This document shows, one piece after another, positions 12,362 through 26,400 of a stretch of 64,000 nucleotides of DNA. Position numbers and translations under genes: made by a program. A model generated the notes under the pieces. The model had not been told where the DNA came from, searched no databases, and worked only from the letters and a program-made list of their open reading frames with translations. Position 1 is the stretch's first letter. Every line of letters begins with the position of its first letter. The stretch comes from Numida meleagris (lineage: Eukaryota; Chordata; Aves; Galliformes; Numididae): positions 39,494,797 to 39,558,796 of the forward strand of contig NC_034410.1 of assembly GCF_002078875.1 (NCBI RefSeq), read 5' to 3'.

Positions 12362-15300
12362 TGTGGTTTTTTGTATCTGGAATGCATACAGGCATCTCTG
12401 AGTCACCATCACAGTTCTCCTGGTCCACATTTGAAACTCTGTTTGCAATAACACTACCAGAAATTGACACGAGCTATATTATTTGTGTGCAAATAATGAT
12501 GCCATATATTGTCTAATGTTTATGTTTCCTCTTGTTTCGTACTTCAGTAGTAAGCACTTTGTTGTTTTGTTGTTGGGAACCTAACACAAATTACTCCCTT
12601 GTGTTACAGTAATTCCAAGCCATTATAATGGCGAGGGTGATGATAGGATGTTTGGCCCTTTGTGCCATTTATGCCTTAATTTGTTGTTGTTGTTTGGTTT
12701 TGCTTTGCACTATTCTGTAAGTGAAATCATAAGATTATTGAAACATGAAGCTATTTGTAGTCAAGATTTTTGCTTTTGATTTATTGAGTGCTGCTAGACT
12801 CAAGTCAACCAATTAAGAAGTGGAAAAGAGTAAAGAAAAACAAGATGTCACCAAATATGGAGTCATTCAGTGGAATAGGGAAGTCTGGATTGGTAGGAAA
12901 TTGTATCAGAACATTGCCAAGAGAGAGCTAGCTCGAAATGTGCTAGAGCACAAGGCTGTATGTATGAAGGACCATTTTGTTAACTTGCTGTGCAATATAG
13001 TACTGAAGGGCCCAGAATCTTCAGATACCCATTTCAAGAGAACTGGAGGATTGAGACTGCAGAGAGTTTTGAGCTGAATACTTGAAGCTTTGTTTTTATG
13101 CTTTGGGTTTTGTAAAATATACATATTTTCATGGTACTCTAAAATTGGAACTTCTATTATATTCAGCTCTGCATATACATTCCAGCTAGATATAAGATGA
13201 AGTATGCATATTTCAGAGATTGTATGCTTTGGAAATTAGACCAGTACTGGTAAATATCCTAGTCTGTATTCTTGATTCCTTGCTCACTTTCAGTTCCGCA
13301 TTTACATCCTTAACTAAACAATGACGAAGAAATTGAAATGGCAACTAGTTGATATCAGGAATAGTGAAACTGTTGTACATGTTACCTTACAGTTTGTTTT
13401 TAAAATACAAATTGTAACAGGAGTAGCAGATGCCATTATGTAAATTCATTATTCTAACAGTGATTTCAACCAAGTAAAGAAAATAAAATCAGAACTGTGC
13501 TTGGTGGATTTGCATAATTGCATGTTGGAAATACATAAGTAGTATTAACTGTTGTTAAATTATTTTGTGATATGATTTTTTTTATTCAAAGTTTCTACAG
13601 TTACTAATTGAAGGGAATTAACTAGACATGACTATTAAAAACAAACACAACCCAATATCAATATGATCTTCAAAGTGAAATATGATTTCTCTTGTTTAGT
13701 TTTTCTGGCTTCTCACTTGTCAGCCTTGCCTAATTTGGTCCCTGGGGCCAAAGCTTGTGTGTACATATTGCTCTCCAAAAGAGCCTTGCAAACTCTGATA
13801 TGAAGATCTGATGAGATTCTGCTTTCAGAAAATAATTTTTGTCCATGTGTTAAGATGGGATTGGAAGTGAAGATTGTATTGTAGTTGTTTTACAGCACAC
13901 TTGCTATTAAAAAAAAAAAAATAGAACCATGGGAGTACTTTGTATAGACTGAGTAGGAACACTTTCCATCATGTGATATTTTTGTAGATCTGAATGTATA
14001 TTTTATTCAGTAAGCTTCCTTAATTTTGAAGTGAGTGGGAAGACAAAAGGAAAACAAAAGGTAGGCACAGCAGAAGGAGCCTTGCATGGTGTGACCATGC
14101 CTGAATAATCTGTCAGAGGCATGACACAGTGATGTGGAATACATTCCCCTGGGGTGGACCCTATATCATTTCCTTCTTTTTTTGATTACACTAATGTAAG
14201 AGGGGGGCAAATACCAAGAATCTTTCTGCTGGTGGGTCATTGAGATCCTTGTCACGAGAGTCCATTCTTAAAAGTGAATGCAGTGTGCTGTGAATGACAG
14301 TGTTCAGATAGGTCAGAAACCACAGCAATTCCGTTTCATGCAGAGAGGCCTTATGGACAAATAAATCTCCTGCATGTCATGTTCTAACAAAGTTAGCAGA
14401 TGCTGGATCTGTAAAAGAGAGGACCAAGAGACAGAAAAATTAATAATGAAATTATTTGAGCTATTTGAAAAGCTATTTGAAGCAGGATCTTTTTTTCTTT
14501 CTGAAATGAGGGTTTTTTTTTCATACATTGTCTTTAGTTTCATTTTAACTGTTTTCTTTTTCTGGATGTTCCTCACATCAATTTAGAATGGTCTATAGGT
14601 CTGCACTGGCAGTACATCAGAACTTCAGTTTTCATTCAGTTCACTACTAGTGTACAGTTACTGTTGCACAGTCCTATTCCCCAGTCCAATCCCCAGTTTG
14701 TGGAAAAAATTGCTTTCTGAGAGCTGGATTCCTTCAGACCTCAGACCACAAAGGCAGGAAAGCATGCATGACTAAGCGCATTGCAAAATTATTGCATATC
14801 TTTCTACCAATATTTATTATTTTTAAAAGATAAGTTACTAGATAAAGGTAAAGCAGAAGGTGGCAAAAGTTGTACAACAAAATGTAGTATGTTGAGTTGG
14901 GTGCTTTGGATGTTTCTAATTATTCCTATCACGTAGTGTAGGTTATGTATTTATGAAATAACCCAGACAGACATGCCAATTGAGTTAAACCCATTAACGA
15001 TGAATCTCACAAGAATTCCTACAGCTTCCCATCACTCAATATCAGGCATTAAGATTGAATATAGGCATCAACATAGAAGATTACAGTCTCTGTAGAACCG
15101 CAGCTGGAGAAAGGAGACAGGCAAGTCATCATCAGGCACAGAATTCTTCTGCTCCGAATAATTGCCTATTTGCTCTGCATTCCAGCTCTATTCCTTGGGC
15201 TTAGATCCCCTGCACATCTAGTTAGAACTTGCAGAATTAATATCAGGTTTCCTGTCACCTCACTCATTACTTTTGTCAGGGGAATTCAAGGAGGAAAGTC

Positions 15301-15502
15301 AAAAACATGGTTTTTAGAGCCTATTTCTTAAGGACTTTTCTTTTTTCTTTTTTGTTTAAATAGAAACCTGTCTGTTAGCATGTCAGGTTATTTCTTTAGG
15401 CTACACTGGAAAGGACATCTGAATAAATTGCAATTTTACAATACAGGTATTGTTGCTTGAAGATCATTATTGCGTTATCCTTTCTACCCAAGCCACACCT
15501 TC

Positions 15503-15534
15503 AAAAAAAGAAAAAGAAAAAAAAAAAAGAGAGA
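15503..15534 (+). repeat. A-rich tract
   Basis: Runs of A broken by single G bases, ending in GAGAGA. No retroposed sequence is recognisable upstream of it. Confidence 0.85.
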
Positions 15535-18500
15535 CTAGAAAGAAGAAATAGGCTGAATAGCAGATTGGAAGTGTTCTCTTTAGACTTCTCTTTCAGAAGA
15601 CTTCCTCTGTTCTGAGTCACAGTGCATGGACCAATACTTTGAATAATGTAGTAACACAAAAAACATGCTTAATTTGTTTAATGTAGTGCTAGAAAATCTT
15701 GGTGGATCTTTGTGTCAAGAATGATAGCATATTGAGAATCTTCACTGGAGAAAAAACAGGTCTTGCTACTAGTCTGGTAGGCTTTTGTCAAAGAAATGAA
15801 AAAGGAGGTGGGATGATGATTCTTTAGACCTTTAAGTCATTTTCTTTAGAAAACTGACCTGTGTGTTCATGCATTTATAAATAGAATAGTAATTGGACAT
15901 GAACCCCATAAGGCAAATAATCACATGATCTCACTCACTTGAATAGATTTATGCTGATTGAGAAAGACAAGAAGAAAAAGGGGAAAAAAAAAAAGCAGAT
16001 TAATTCTTCATTCAGGGAAAATTTGAGTAAGGAATATAAAGATACTCTCAGAACAACTGATGCTAGAACTCCAGAGTATAAATGCTCAGATGAAAAATGA
16101 ATTACTGGACTTTGTTAGTCACTTCCTCTGAAATTAGTGACTGTATTTGGAATAATTACTCACTACTTCTCTTCCCTTAAATTTCATATTTTTTTCATTG
16201 TTTTCTTGAAACTCGTATACATCCCCCAAGTTCTAGTCATTATTTCCTCTCTCTGCGTTACAAAAATGTGAAGGATGTAATTTGCACTTCTTGATGATTA
16301 TCTCCATGATCTGCCTTCTGCCTAATCACTAATTAGGTAATAAATTCTTGCAATAGAGTAACATTTGCAAGTCAGTATTTGACAGAAAAATTGATGTATT
16401 CTTGTTGTTGAACTGTCATTTTTTGCCCAACCCAACTGTTCTTACGTGGCAGGTATTTTAAGGACTCACACACACAAAATACTTAGTAGTTTCATCCATA
16501 ATTTTGGAATAATCTTGGAAAGAATGTGTGATAAGTGGTTCAACATGAAATAAAAAAATTAAAAATATGGGACATTTTAGCTTCTCTACTACCATTGATT
16601 TTAAATTTGTTGTTACTTTATAATATTCCTTACATTATAAAAGTGAGGGAGCTTCAGCTAACACAATAAAGCTTCAGGAAGAATAGATTTTATAGCAGAA
16701 TTGGAAATGAAATGAGAAGTAACGAGGAAAGAAATTAGGTTAAAAAGCCAGAAAACCTATTAGAAACTGTATGTTTATGTATTATCTAGCAAATCAAATG
16801 TCAGGGGAAAACATTTGTGAAATAATTATCAATCATTTAAAAAAAAAGGAAGCAAAAAAGCAGAAGCCTACATTGTTATGTTTCAAGGACTGGCTGATAA
16901 GTCCATCAATAAAGCAATTACATGACATTATTCTGATTCTGAAAGACATTGAACAGTCACAGCTTCCATTGTAGTCGTGCTGCCAGTAGCTTTGTGGCAG
17001 AACTTAACTCCCCAAACTTGTTTTTCTGTTTAGAGTTATCACGTTGCTGTTAAAGTGAGGGGTTTCAAGAAGAACACTGAAATGGCATTTGGTAGAGCTG
17101 CTAAAGCCATTGCATACCAGCTGAGCAACACCAAGAATAAATGTGGAGGGAGATCTGGTGCTGGCAGTGGGCCTTTCTAACAGGAGACTGAGCTTCACAA
17201 AAATGGATATTGATTGCAAAGCAGCAAGGCAGTAAATGTAGGGCAGAAAATGGTCATCTTGTTTTTCCTTCAAGTTTCTCTTACACGTGTATTTGGTTTT
17301 GTGTATGCTATTCTCAAAGGCCTCAGTGTCTCTTCACTTATACCTGAGAGTGTTTGACATAGGGATACATTAGGAAAATCTCAGAGGTTTGCAGAGGTGG
17401 GTAGATTTTGGAAATCAGCTGTACTTTGCTGTTCTTGAAATCAGTCTATAAAACTTCTTGAAAGTAAATAGGAACAAATCTATATTATCTAAATTAAATT
17501 TTATAAAGTAAAGACTTATTCCTGTCTTTTGGTAGCATTATTTTTGACTTTATACGAAGACAACAGTGACATGTGTGCAACCTATTAGGTGACATTGCCC
17601 TCTAGGGATATATAGCAATGTGAGCTAGGAATTGCTAAATATTACAGTAAATAGCACAGGTCTGCTTGCAGGTTTAGAATTATTTCACTTTGACTGTTCT
17701 GACGTTCTGTGGTTGATAACTTTCCACAGATGTACCATACACTTATTTGTGTATATGACGTGTATATGTTATGTGCACAGACAAAAACATACCTATAATG
17801 GCATATAATCCAAATTATCCTTACAGGCTGGATTTTCATGGGCAATGTACAATGGAGCTGTCTTCTAATGAAGCTGGTTGTGGTATGGCAAGCTCAGATT
17901 GGTGAAAGAAATCTTTGCTCAGAGTAGAGGGGAAAGGAGACCGAGAAAATAAAGCACCTAGGCAGAGCTCATTGAGGAGGATTAGTCTAAATACTGCCAA
18001 GAACTCAAGAGATCTGTACTCACAGCCTGCGTGACACTGGACAATTTGCAATCGCTCTGTTCTGCGGATCATCTCTATGTGAAACAAGAGAATACTACAT
18101 ACTGGGAGAATGAATTCATTAGTGCTTTTGAGGTCTTTGCAATGTCTACAAAGCCTATAATAGGGACCAAAAAAAAAAAAAATCCCACCTTATTAAGTAT
18201 GCAAAAAGTGGCAGCAAAAGTTAACTTGAAGGAGCATAGTATGATGGCTTGAGAACTGTATAAGCATGCTCATACACCAATCCTGCAAAGTTAGTATAGA
18301 TGCATAATATAAATATGAATAGATCAGTGAGTATCATAGGCTCTACAAAGGAATTATAAAGCAGGAATAGGGATTCTGCTTAAACCTGGAATAACTTGTG
18401 CTCATTTATATGTTATACAAATGCAGTAAAAACTGATAATAAAAGCGGGCTTGTTTGGTCCAAATTGACCACTGCAAATAAATATTTTTTTCTCATACTG

Positions 18501-18736
18501 CAAAGCAAGCCTTCTTGGAGCAAGTGTACAGTATTACTCTACCTTGGCAGAAAAGCATCCTAAAAGCAAGAGCCTTTGTGCAAATGCACTTTTATTTTTG
18601 CTTATCCATGGGCAAATGCAGTCTGGTGCAAGCAGACTGTTCTGAGCCCTGTCTCAGAGTGATTGTATCAGATGACAAATGTACTGATATTTCTGCCCAG
18701 AAAATACATTCTCTCCAGGATAGGAAAACAGAACAG

Positions 18737-18758
18737 AAAAAAAAAAAAAAAAAAAAAA
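18737..18758 (+). repeat. Poly(A) run, 22 bases
   Basis: An uninterrupted run of 22 A. No processed-gene body or polyadenylation signal was recognised just upstream, so it is treated as a mononucleotide repeat. Confidence 0.9.
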
Positions 18759-19839
18759 TAACTGTGCACATACCATGTAACTGACCAGAAAGTTTCCAGA
18801 AAGTCTAATATGACTGTTCCACTGAATGCATACTTTGATAGATACACATTAGTAGTATGGTGCATGCCCAAGTAGTCAAAATCCCTAGGTACTTTAGACA
18901 GACATGGAGAAAAAGAATCTTACATTTTTCATCTTCTGCTCCTCCAACAAGTCCAGAGTGGCCTGGTCAATAAATCTTCCTCCACCCTTGCCAAGGAGTC
19001 CTGTTATCACTTGTTGTTGCACTCCAGTACTAGAAGTTCCTCCTTCTCAGTTCAGAGCTGAGTTGTAGAGCCTGAGGTTCTATCTTGTCCACTGATAAAA
19101 GCCCAAGAGGTGGGATTGTGAGTCCTTCAGAGTAACAAATATGGCTTAATAGCAACATTTCTACCATTTGTTGGTGTTCCTTTTAGGAGCAGCAATCAGC
19201 TGGAATCCTGATGCTGAATAAAATCTAGATTTCCATTATTTCTCGCCTCTGCTATTAAAGCCATTAAGAAATGACTTTCTAGTATGTTTTAGAATTGCAA
19301 TGAAGTCTCATAAAGAAGTTCAGTATTTTACCATTGTGTTTACTAGTGTAGCGTTAATACTGACAATAATGCACTGTGATTTGTTATCGGTAGATTTTTT
19401 GTACACAAACCCCAGCTGAAGTATTTGGAGAATAATTTAAACTTTAGAAATATTCATGCTTTTGTTATTCAGTCTTTACCTTATCACTGATTTAAACTTC
19501 ACTGTTCCTTTTCTGACCATCCTCAGGACTAGGATTCTTCTACCAGCTCTGGATCTGTACTGGAAGATGTTCTAGGAAGAAAAGTTTTCACTCTCTCACT
19601 TGTGTCCATTTGTCTCTCATCAGGCTGCAGAGTTCAGCAGGATCTGTACTGAGCTGGCCTTTTCATGGCAGAAGAAAGCTAGGAGGTCTCTGCTAGGCCT
19701 GCCACATTCCTCAAAGTAGAAAAATTGTTGCTCTTTAATTCTTACTCTACTATGTCGTCTTCAAGTTTTATTAGCATCATGGGGTAGACTTTGCTTTCTG
19801 TCTCCAGGGAAATACTATATCATAAGCAATAAAGCTGGC

Positions 19840-19870
19840 AAAAAAAAAAAAAAAGAAAAAAAAAAAGAAA
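19840..19870 (+). repeat. Poly(A) run with G interruptions
   Basis: Two long A runs separated by one G, then AAGAAA. An AATAAA hexamer sits upstream at about 19829, which weakly resembles a retroposed 3' end, but no source gene could be recognised. Confidence 0.8.
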
Positions 19871-21339
19871 CTGAAAGTTATATTAGCATCTCTGTTAACA
19901 GCAGAGTGAAAAATATGATCACGTTTGCAATGGACTCTTATTAAATTGCTGGAAATTGCAACCCAGAGGTCATACACTTAGTCAATGGCAGCAGAATGTT
20001 GTCACTCCCTGCTGGCTGATTCATGAAATCATTTGCTCTGAAGAAAATTGCTGCTTCATATCAGCTGGAGACAGCTTTTGTCAGACCTGACTCTGATATT
20101 GCTGTTTGGCTGCAATCATGCTTTGAGTGGAGGTGCACACAGAATGCTCGCATCCTGCTGACATGGCTGTGTCCCTGGGCCTGTAAATCAAGGAAGGATC
20201 CCATCCAGATAGGGACTGGAGCCTTAAAGAATTGTGGGGGTTAGTGTTAGAGGCTCCTATTTTTTTTTTCCATAACCTAATTTATCTGCATGCAATGTCT
20301 GTGATTTTTCATCTGTCATGTAGTCATCTCTAATTTTATCTCTGTGGCATAGAAGTGTTGAATCATCCATAGAGTTTTGAGATAAACTTTCAACTGACTT
20401 TGATAATAAGGCCTTGGTGTTTTTGAGTAGAGGAGACTCTACTGTCTTTTAAGTTTAATTTGTGTTTTAATGCCATATGGTTACTCTGAGAATATCCACA
20501 GTCTTAGTGGGTTCTTAATAGTGCAACAGAACCAGTCTTCAGTCTGTATTCCAGATAAAAACACATACATTTATAGACTTCTGTTCTTCCTTTTGACATA
20601 GGCGGTAACATTTAGCCCATTCATTTACTTGTTCAGTTGTAATGTTTTTTTCTCCCGAAGTCTTTGTACTAGTGAAGACCCAGGTAGTCATCACAGCCCT
20701 GTTGTCCTCCAGAAATTATATCAATTACATTTGCTTTTGTGTGAAGCTAGAACATTTTCAAAGGCAATTCAGAAGTATTACTCTTCCTTCTTTTCCTGTT
20801 TTTCTCTTCATTTCCTTAATGTGTTTTTCTTTGCCTATTCCTATGCCTTATTTCCCCCTCTTCATTCTTGTGCTTGGCTCACTCCTGTTCTTATTTTTCC
20901 TGTATTTTTAACTGAAAAGTAGAGGATCCATTTTTTACTTTTCCAGTCTTAGTATTGAGATCACATTCCTTTCCTAATTTTTTTTACCTGTGGCAAAGCA
21001 GGATGTAGTATGACCTTCCTGCAACCCCCAAGACATGAACTACACAGTGTTAAAGGAGAACAGGCCATTACACAGTCTCTAATATGTCAGTTTGCCTCCT
21101 TGTCTACCTTCAGCTGAGAGCTCTGCACTTGAAAAATTTGGAAGGGTTTAGTGTTATATACTTAATACTCTAGGATATTGTCTCAGACGGAAATAAATGT
21201 TTTTTAAGCTGTAAGGGTTAGAAATTGACTTTTGTCGTAGCACATGAGTAAGATCTTCCATTGCCTTGGGAAATGATTTTGATTTCACTTCTTTGTCTTT
21301 CCTTCAGATAAAGTATCGTTAAAAAATAGGTGACTTACT

Positions 21340-21930
21340 GGAAAATTCCCAGTGACTCCACTGTACAGCTTTCTGTCATGGAAATCACAGGTACAGTTAC
21401 GCCTTGAAGGCAGACAAGTACTGTAAGCTGGAGCAAAGCCCCCACATCCTGGCAAGGAGCTGCAGGTGGTGGTAGGCCTCAGGGTCACATTGCCACCTTG
21501 CCCTTCCAGGAAATGGAGTTGCTGAGTGATTTTTTCCACGGCCCTTCCTTCTTCTCTGAGCAAATATATGCCAGTGCCACATTTGTTTCTCACCCGCAGG
21601 TGTTTGGTGAGGGGAGCAGTGAGGTTTGGTTTGGTAGCACCCAGAAATGCCTGCTCCATGGGCTTGGGGCTTGCATGTTGGCCTTAGAAGCAGCATGTCC
21701 CACAGTTCTGCACAGCCAGCAGTACTTACTGCTCACCCCTTCTGCCAGGAGAAATAGGGAAGGGGCATCAGTGTCCTTACTTATGTGTGGTTTCCAAAGC
21801 AATCCCTCCCTTCCCCTGGGCCAGTTTAAAGGATAAGATGGTGGAGTGCGCAGGGAGGTTTTGTAGCACACAGTAATTAGACTGTCCAAGGTGCTTAGTG
21901 TGATTTGGGTATTCTCCACCACAGCAAAAT
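21340..21930. other. GC-richer intronic patch, no gene recognised
   Basis: About 600 bases noticeably richer in G and C than the surrounding intron. Because stops are rarer, open frames of roughly 100-124 codons overlap on both strands (for example 21285-21659 and 21590-21922 on the minus strand, and 21498-21836 on the plus strand). None shows a domain or splice-compatible structure. It could be an ancient repeat, a regulatory element or plain composition drift. Confidence 0.4.
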
Positions 21931-23436
21931 GAAATCCTGCCTCTAAGAATCAGTCAGTCACTCGTCTGATGAATGCTTTCTGCTGTGTAACCTATGCCTG
22001 CCCACACTCTGCCACAGTCAGGGTCAAATCCACTCTTTAAAGGTGATCCCACATTTAAGCGAGGAAGCTGGCAATACTGTGTGGTAACTTCTAGCAAACT
22101 AGCTCATTTTAAAGCACCCACGTTATGTCTTTCAGTGAATCCAGAAAATAAAATGAAAGAAGGGTAATAACAATAAAAGGAATTTTCCCTTCAGCTTTTC
22201 CTTCTTTCTCACAGTAGTAGCAAAATGATATTGCTTGGCTATGTTTTAAATTCTAAGTGATTGGAATTTTTGCTTCTGCACCCAGCAGTCATTGCTGGAA
22301 CGTGTGTTAATTAGAAGTGATTTAAATAAAAGGATTTTCATTAGGCATTCTGAGAAAATATACATTATTTCTTAATATTTTTAAACTGTTGAACCGATTA
22401 AAAATTGGGATTAATGTTTCATTTGCTCAGGAATATTCCATGCGTCAACATGAATCAGTGCTTTTAGGAATATGCTGTTTGATTCTGGCAGTGTGTCACT
22501 GCTTCAATCATGCACAGCTCATCTATATACAAACCAAACCTTTTCTCCCATCCTAAGAATTTTCCATTGCTACTTTTTAGCAAGCTATGAGTAGAGCTGC
22601 AAATAATGGAGACATTATATATATACATAGGTATGTCCACTTCTTTATTGCAAGGACCATTCACAAAGACACAGCAGATGTTTCTTTCTCCACAATCTGT
22701 AAACAAATTGTAGTATTAAAACATGCACATCTGAATTAAATAAGCTAATGATCATAACTGAGGCATCTTATCCTCATGCCGTTTAACACTGGGTTGAATA
22801 AGCTGTTCTGAACATTAATGGTATGCATATGTTGGAGCGTGAGCAGAGAATGCCAAGACTCAACATTAATTAGTCAAAAATAAATGTCTGTATACAGCAA
22901 TTATAATAATGCTGGTGGAAAAAAAAAATCATTCTATTGACATAAGACATTTGGCCAGGTTTCCTTGTTTATATTAAAAACATATGTTTGAAATTATTAT
23001 TTTTTAATTGTGGTGTTAGTTCTAGAAGTGTCACACAGACAAAGAATAATGTGATGGTGACTTTCTGGTTTATATAAATAAATGCGAAATAAAAATTAAT
23101 AAATAATGTAATGATTTAAAATTGTAAATAGATTCAATGAGAAATAATAAATACTTAAACAGGGACATAAAACAACCTTGTATTAGCAAAGCCAGAATTA
23201 ATTCTTTTTGCTGCATTAAATTCAAATCATTTTGTCTCTGGACTGTCAGTACAAGTAGGTTTTTCTTAGTGGGATAATAGCAAAGTCTCTGTGATCAATA
23301 ACGTTAGTTTATGTGAATAGTAAAAATAGATTTTATAGCAGAAGCACAGACCTATTGTTTTGAGAAACAGCAATAGATAAAAGCTTTGCATTTGCTCTTT
23401 TCTCCTGGGAGTACTAAAGAGAACACTAAAAACTAA

Positions 23437-23472
23437 AATGGGTGACCACAGAAGCAAGTAGGGTCACCCATT
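23437..23472. repeat. Inverted repeat, 11-bp arms
   Basis: AATGGGTGACC at 23437-23447 and its exact reverse complement GGTCACCCATT at 23462-23472 flank a 14-nt spacer. It is an isolated hairpin in intron, with no neighbouring gene or polyT run that would suggest an RNA gene or terminator. Confidence 0.85.
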
Positions 23473-26400
23473 ACCAGGGATTCATTTTATTTCCATTAGA
23501 GGGGAACCAGAAAGCATCTCACACTATTTGTACCTGATTTTCCATTATAAATTATGGTACATGAGATCATTTAAAAATCGCTGAGCCTTTCAAATGAAGC
23601 TGACTTCGTTGCTGTTCCTTAATAATTGAACAGTAAGAAATATAAGATCTCCGTTTTCATCCAGAGTAACTTCTGAGACTATGGGAGAGGGCAAAAAGGT
23701 GTATCTTCCTAGAGGGAATTTAAAGAATGATTTGGGGTTCACTTGTAGTGGGTGGTTTTTTCAGTTAACTTCTATGTGTAGATTGCAGTTCTGGGATAAC
23801 ATGCAAAGCTTGTCTGTCTTAGTACAGGAGTGTTCAAGTGTTACCAGTGCAAAGGGAATACACTAAAGTCAGGGAGCTACTTGCTTACAAAGATGAGCCA
23901 ACTCAAACCTGTCCTCTGCTTCACTACTGCAACATATAATCTTGTAGCTGTAATGCTATCTGGGACAGGAATCAACACAGTAAGGCAGCAGAACCTTGCT
24001 ATATATGCAAGTATATAGAAAAACTTTCTTTTTTAAATTGTTGTTCTTTAAAAACTTTCTCGCCTGCTGATTCTTGTCAGTGGGGAAAAGCATGATGGGG
24101 CACTACTGCAATACCATATCCTTATATTCTACTAATCCTTTGCATAGTTTACAAAAGGGCTGTGTAGGATTGCCTTAATTCAGTGCCTTGCTTAGTTAGT
24201 CTGGCATGAGAGAAATAGAGAGGTGCTGTGGCACACAGATTCCACACAGAAATTTATCCAACGTGGAAAGGTGAGTTGGATTCTTAAGCTTCCACATTTA
24301 ACAATTCTGTTGAGCACTGTGAGGCTTTTCCAGTTTAACCAAAAACATTTTATAACTAATTTTTTCAATATTTATTTATTATCTGTCTGAAAGATAATGT
24401 GTGTAGTGCTTTTAGTGGCTTGTAGCCAATATTCTTCTCCAAATTATGATAGTGTTGAAATTTTTGGTACATGGCTCTTCCAGTGTCGCAGGAATCCAAG
24501 GAGGTGTATCATAGTGCTTTTGCAGGAGGTGTTATTCCAAATTCTAGCATTTGTAAGGAGAATTGTTGCATGAAAACAATGTGTCCAGAATTTCAGTTGA
24601 TTGTGGGAACTGTCTTAAAATAATAGACAATAGAGGTCTTAGCACAGGCGCATGAAAAGTTTTCTGCACACTGACGCACATAGTTATTTTGATTGCTTTA
24701 AGGACATCTCTTGTTGTAAAGTCTCACTGAGAAACTTATCAAAACAAATCACTTCTCAGAGATCGCACTTCCAGTTCATCCAGTAGTGCAAGGTTGCCAA
24801 GAGCACTGGGTGCAAAGTGTGAACTACAACTGATATTTCCAGCTTTGTTCCAGGAAACCTCCAATAAAACAAAAGATTCCTGTGCCATCAAGTTTGAGGG
24901 AGCTGTATTCTCTGAGAAAAATCACAGGCCTGAATTTGCTCTTCCTCACAGTGACTTCGAATTTACATTTGGATCCATTAGAGTAACCTTGGATTCAAAC
25001 TCACCGTAGTTTGAGCTGAGTTGCTAGCCACTAAAAAAGGGAGCTTAACCCGGTGGGTATGAGGACAACGGGTGTTGATACACTGAATGTACTTTTAACT
25101 TGAGAATTACATCAAGCACAGAAACAAAGTGACTAAAAAAAAAGAAGCCATGCTCAGAATTCTCTTTGGTCAAATGGCACTGAGGCTGATGCCAAAATCT
25201 ATACAGGTACTTTCAATACAAGTACTTAGCAGTAAAGTTTTTTTACATTCAGCTCATTGCATTTGCACTGCAAATTCCACTGGAGTTGCTGAGAGTCTCT
25301 CCCCAACTTCTGTGAACTCTGATTCAGACCTTTCGTTTAAAATAAAGACAAAATGCAACATTAAAATATGTCATATTAATGAATTAGTTACTAGTTAATA
25401 AATATAATTAATAAGCTTCTTAATGCTATACTGGAATCACTGCTCACTTATTCATGCCCTTCTACAGAAGCCAGCACTAAAGTTGGCAGATAAATTGAGT
25501 TTTTTAAAATAAAAATATGCTATTTTGTTACTACATTTCAGCACTACTTTAATACTTCATTTAATCTAAACTATTTGGATTGATTTTATATTTTTTATTT
25601 AAGTTCCAGTGCTGTATTGAAGCATCTGTTTCTGTATGTTATCACCATAAAATAATGTATGTATCTAGTTAATGCTCTCTGTTACAAAGGTTTCCCCTTA
25701 TCAGCAACATTAGAAAGGAACGTTTTAATAGGCCTGAACCAGATGCTCTCAATCTGCTGTTCTGTAAAAAATTTGAAAACTAAAATAGATTTTTAAACAG
25801 AAACAAACTGTAAAATAAATGATGCAGTTTCTCATTGAAAGCAGGCTGTTGTTTCTGATCAGCTCTAACAAACCTTTGTTGGGGCTTCTGCAATTAAATG
25901 ATTAAGTGCAGTTTTCTTATGTAGTACGTAGAGTGTTTCCATTGATTGCAATAAGACCTGGAATGCACTTCACAGTCAGCATGCTGTTTCTCCACCGTAT
26001 GCATAGAATTACCTGATCTACCTGTTCTATAATTTGTGTTTCACATAACAGAAACACTAACTTTATCCTTGATGAACTATTTCTCCCCTAGGATTTATTT
26101 TCCTTTTCTAATATACTCTTGCTTTTTAGAAATAATTATTTTACAGTAAGATGAAAGGATTGCTTCCCATTTCCTAAGACAAAGAGGTGAACTAGAGATA
26201 ATTACTTCAGCTATAATATAGTTTATCAAAAGTAAATCACTTTTTTTTTCTTTTATTTCTAGCCAAGCAGATGTTTGCCTTTTAACTGTTGCTTTGGGGT
26301 ACTTTTCTGTTATAAAAAACTGCTTCCTCAATTTCCACAATTACACTGTGAAAATGATACATTCTAGAAATGAAATGCAATATTAACTCCTTGTTTTCTT

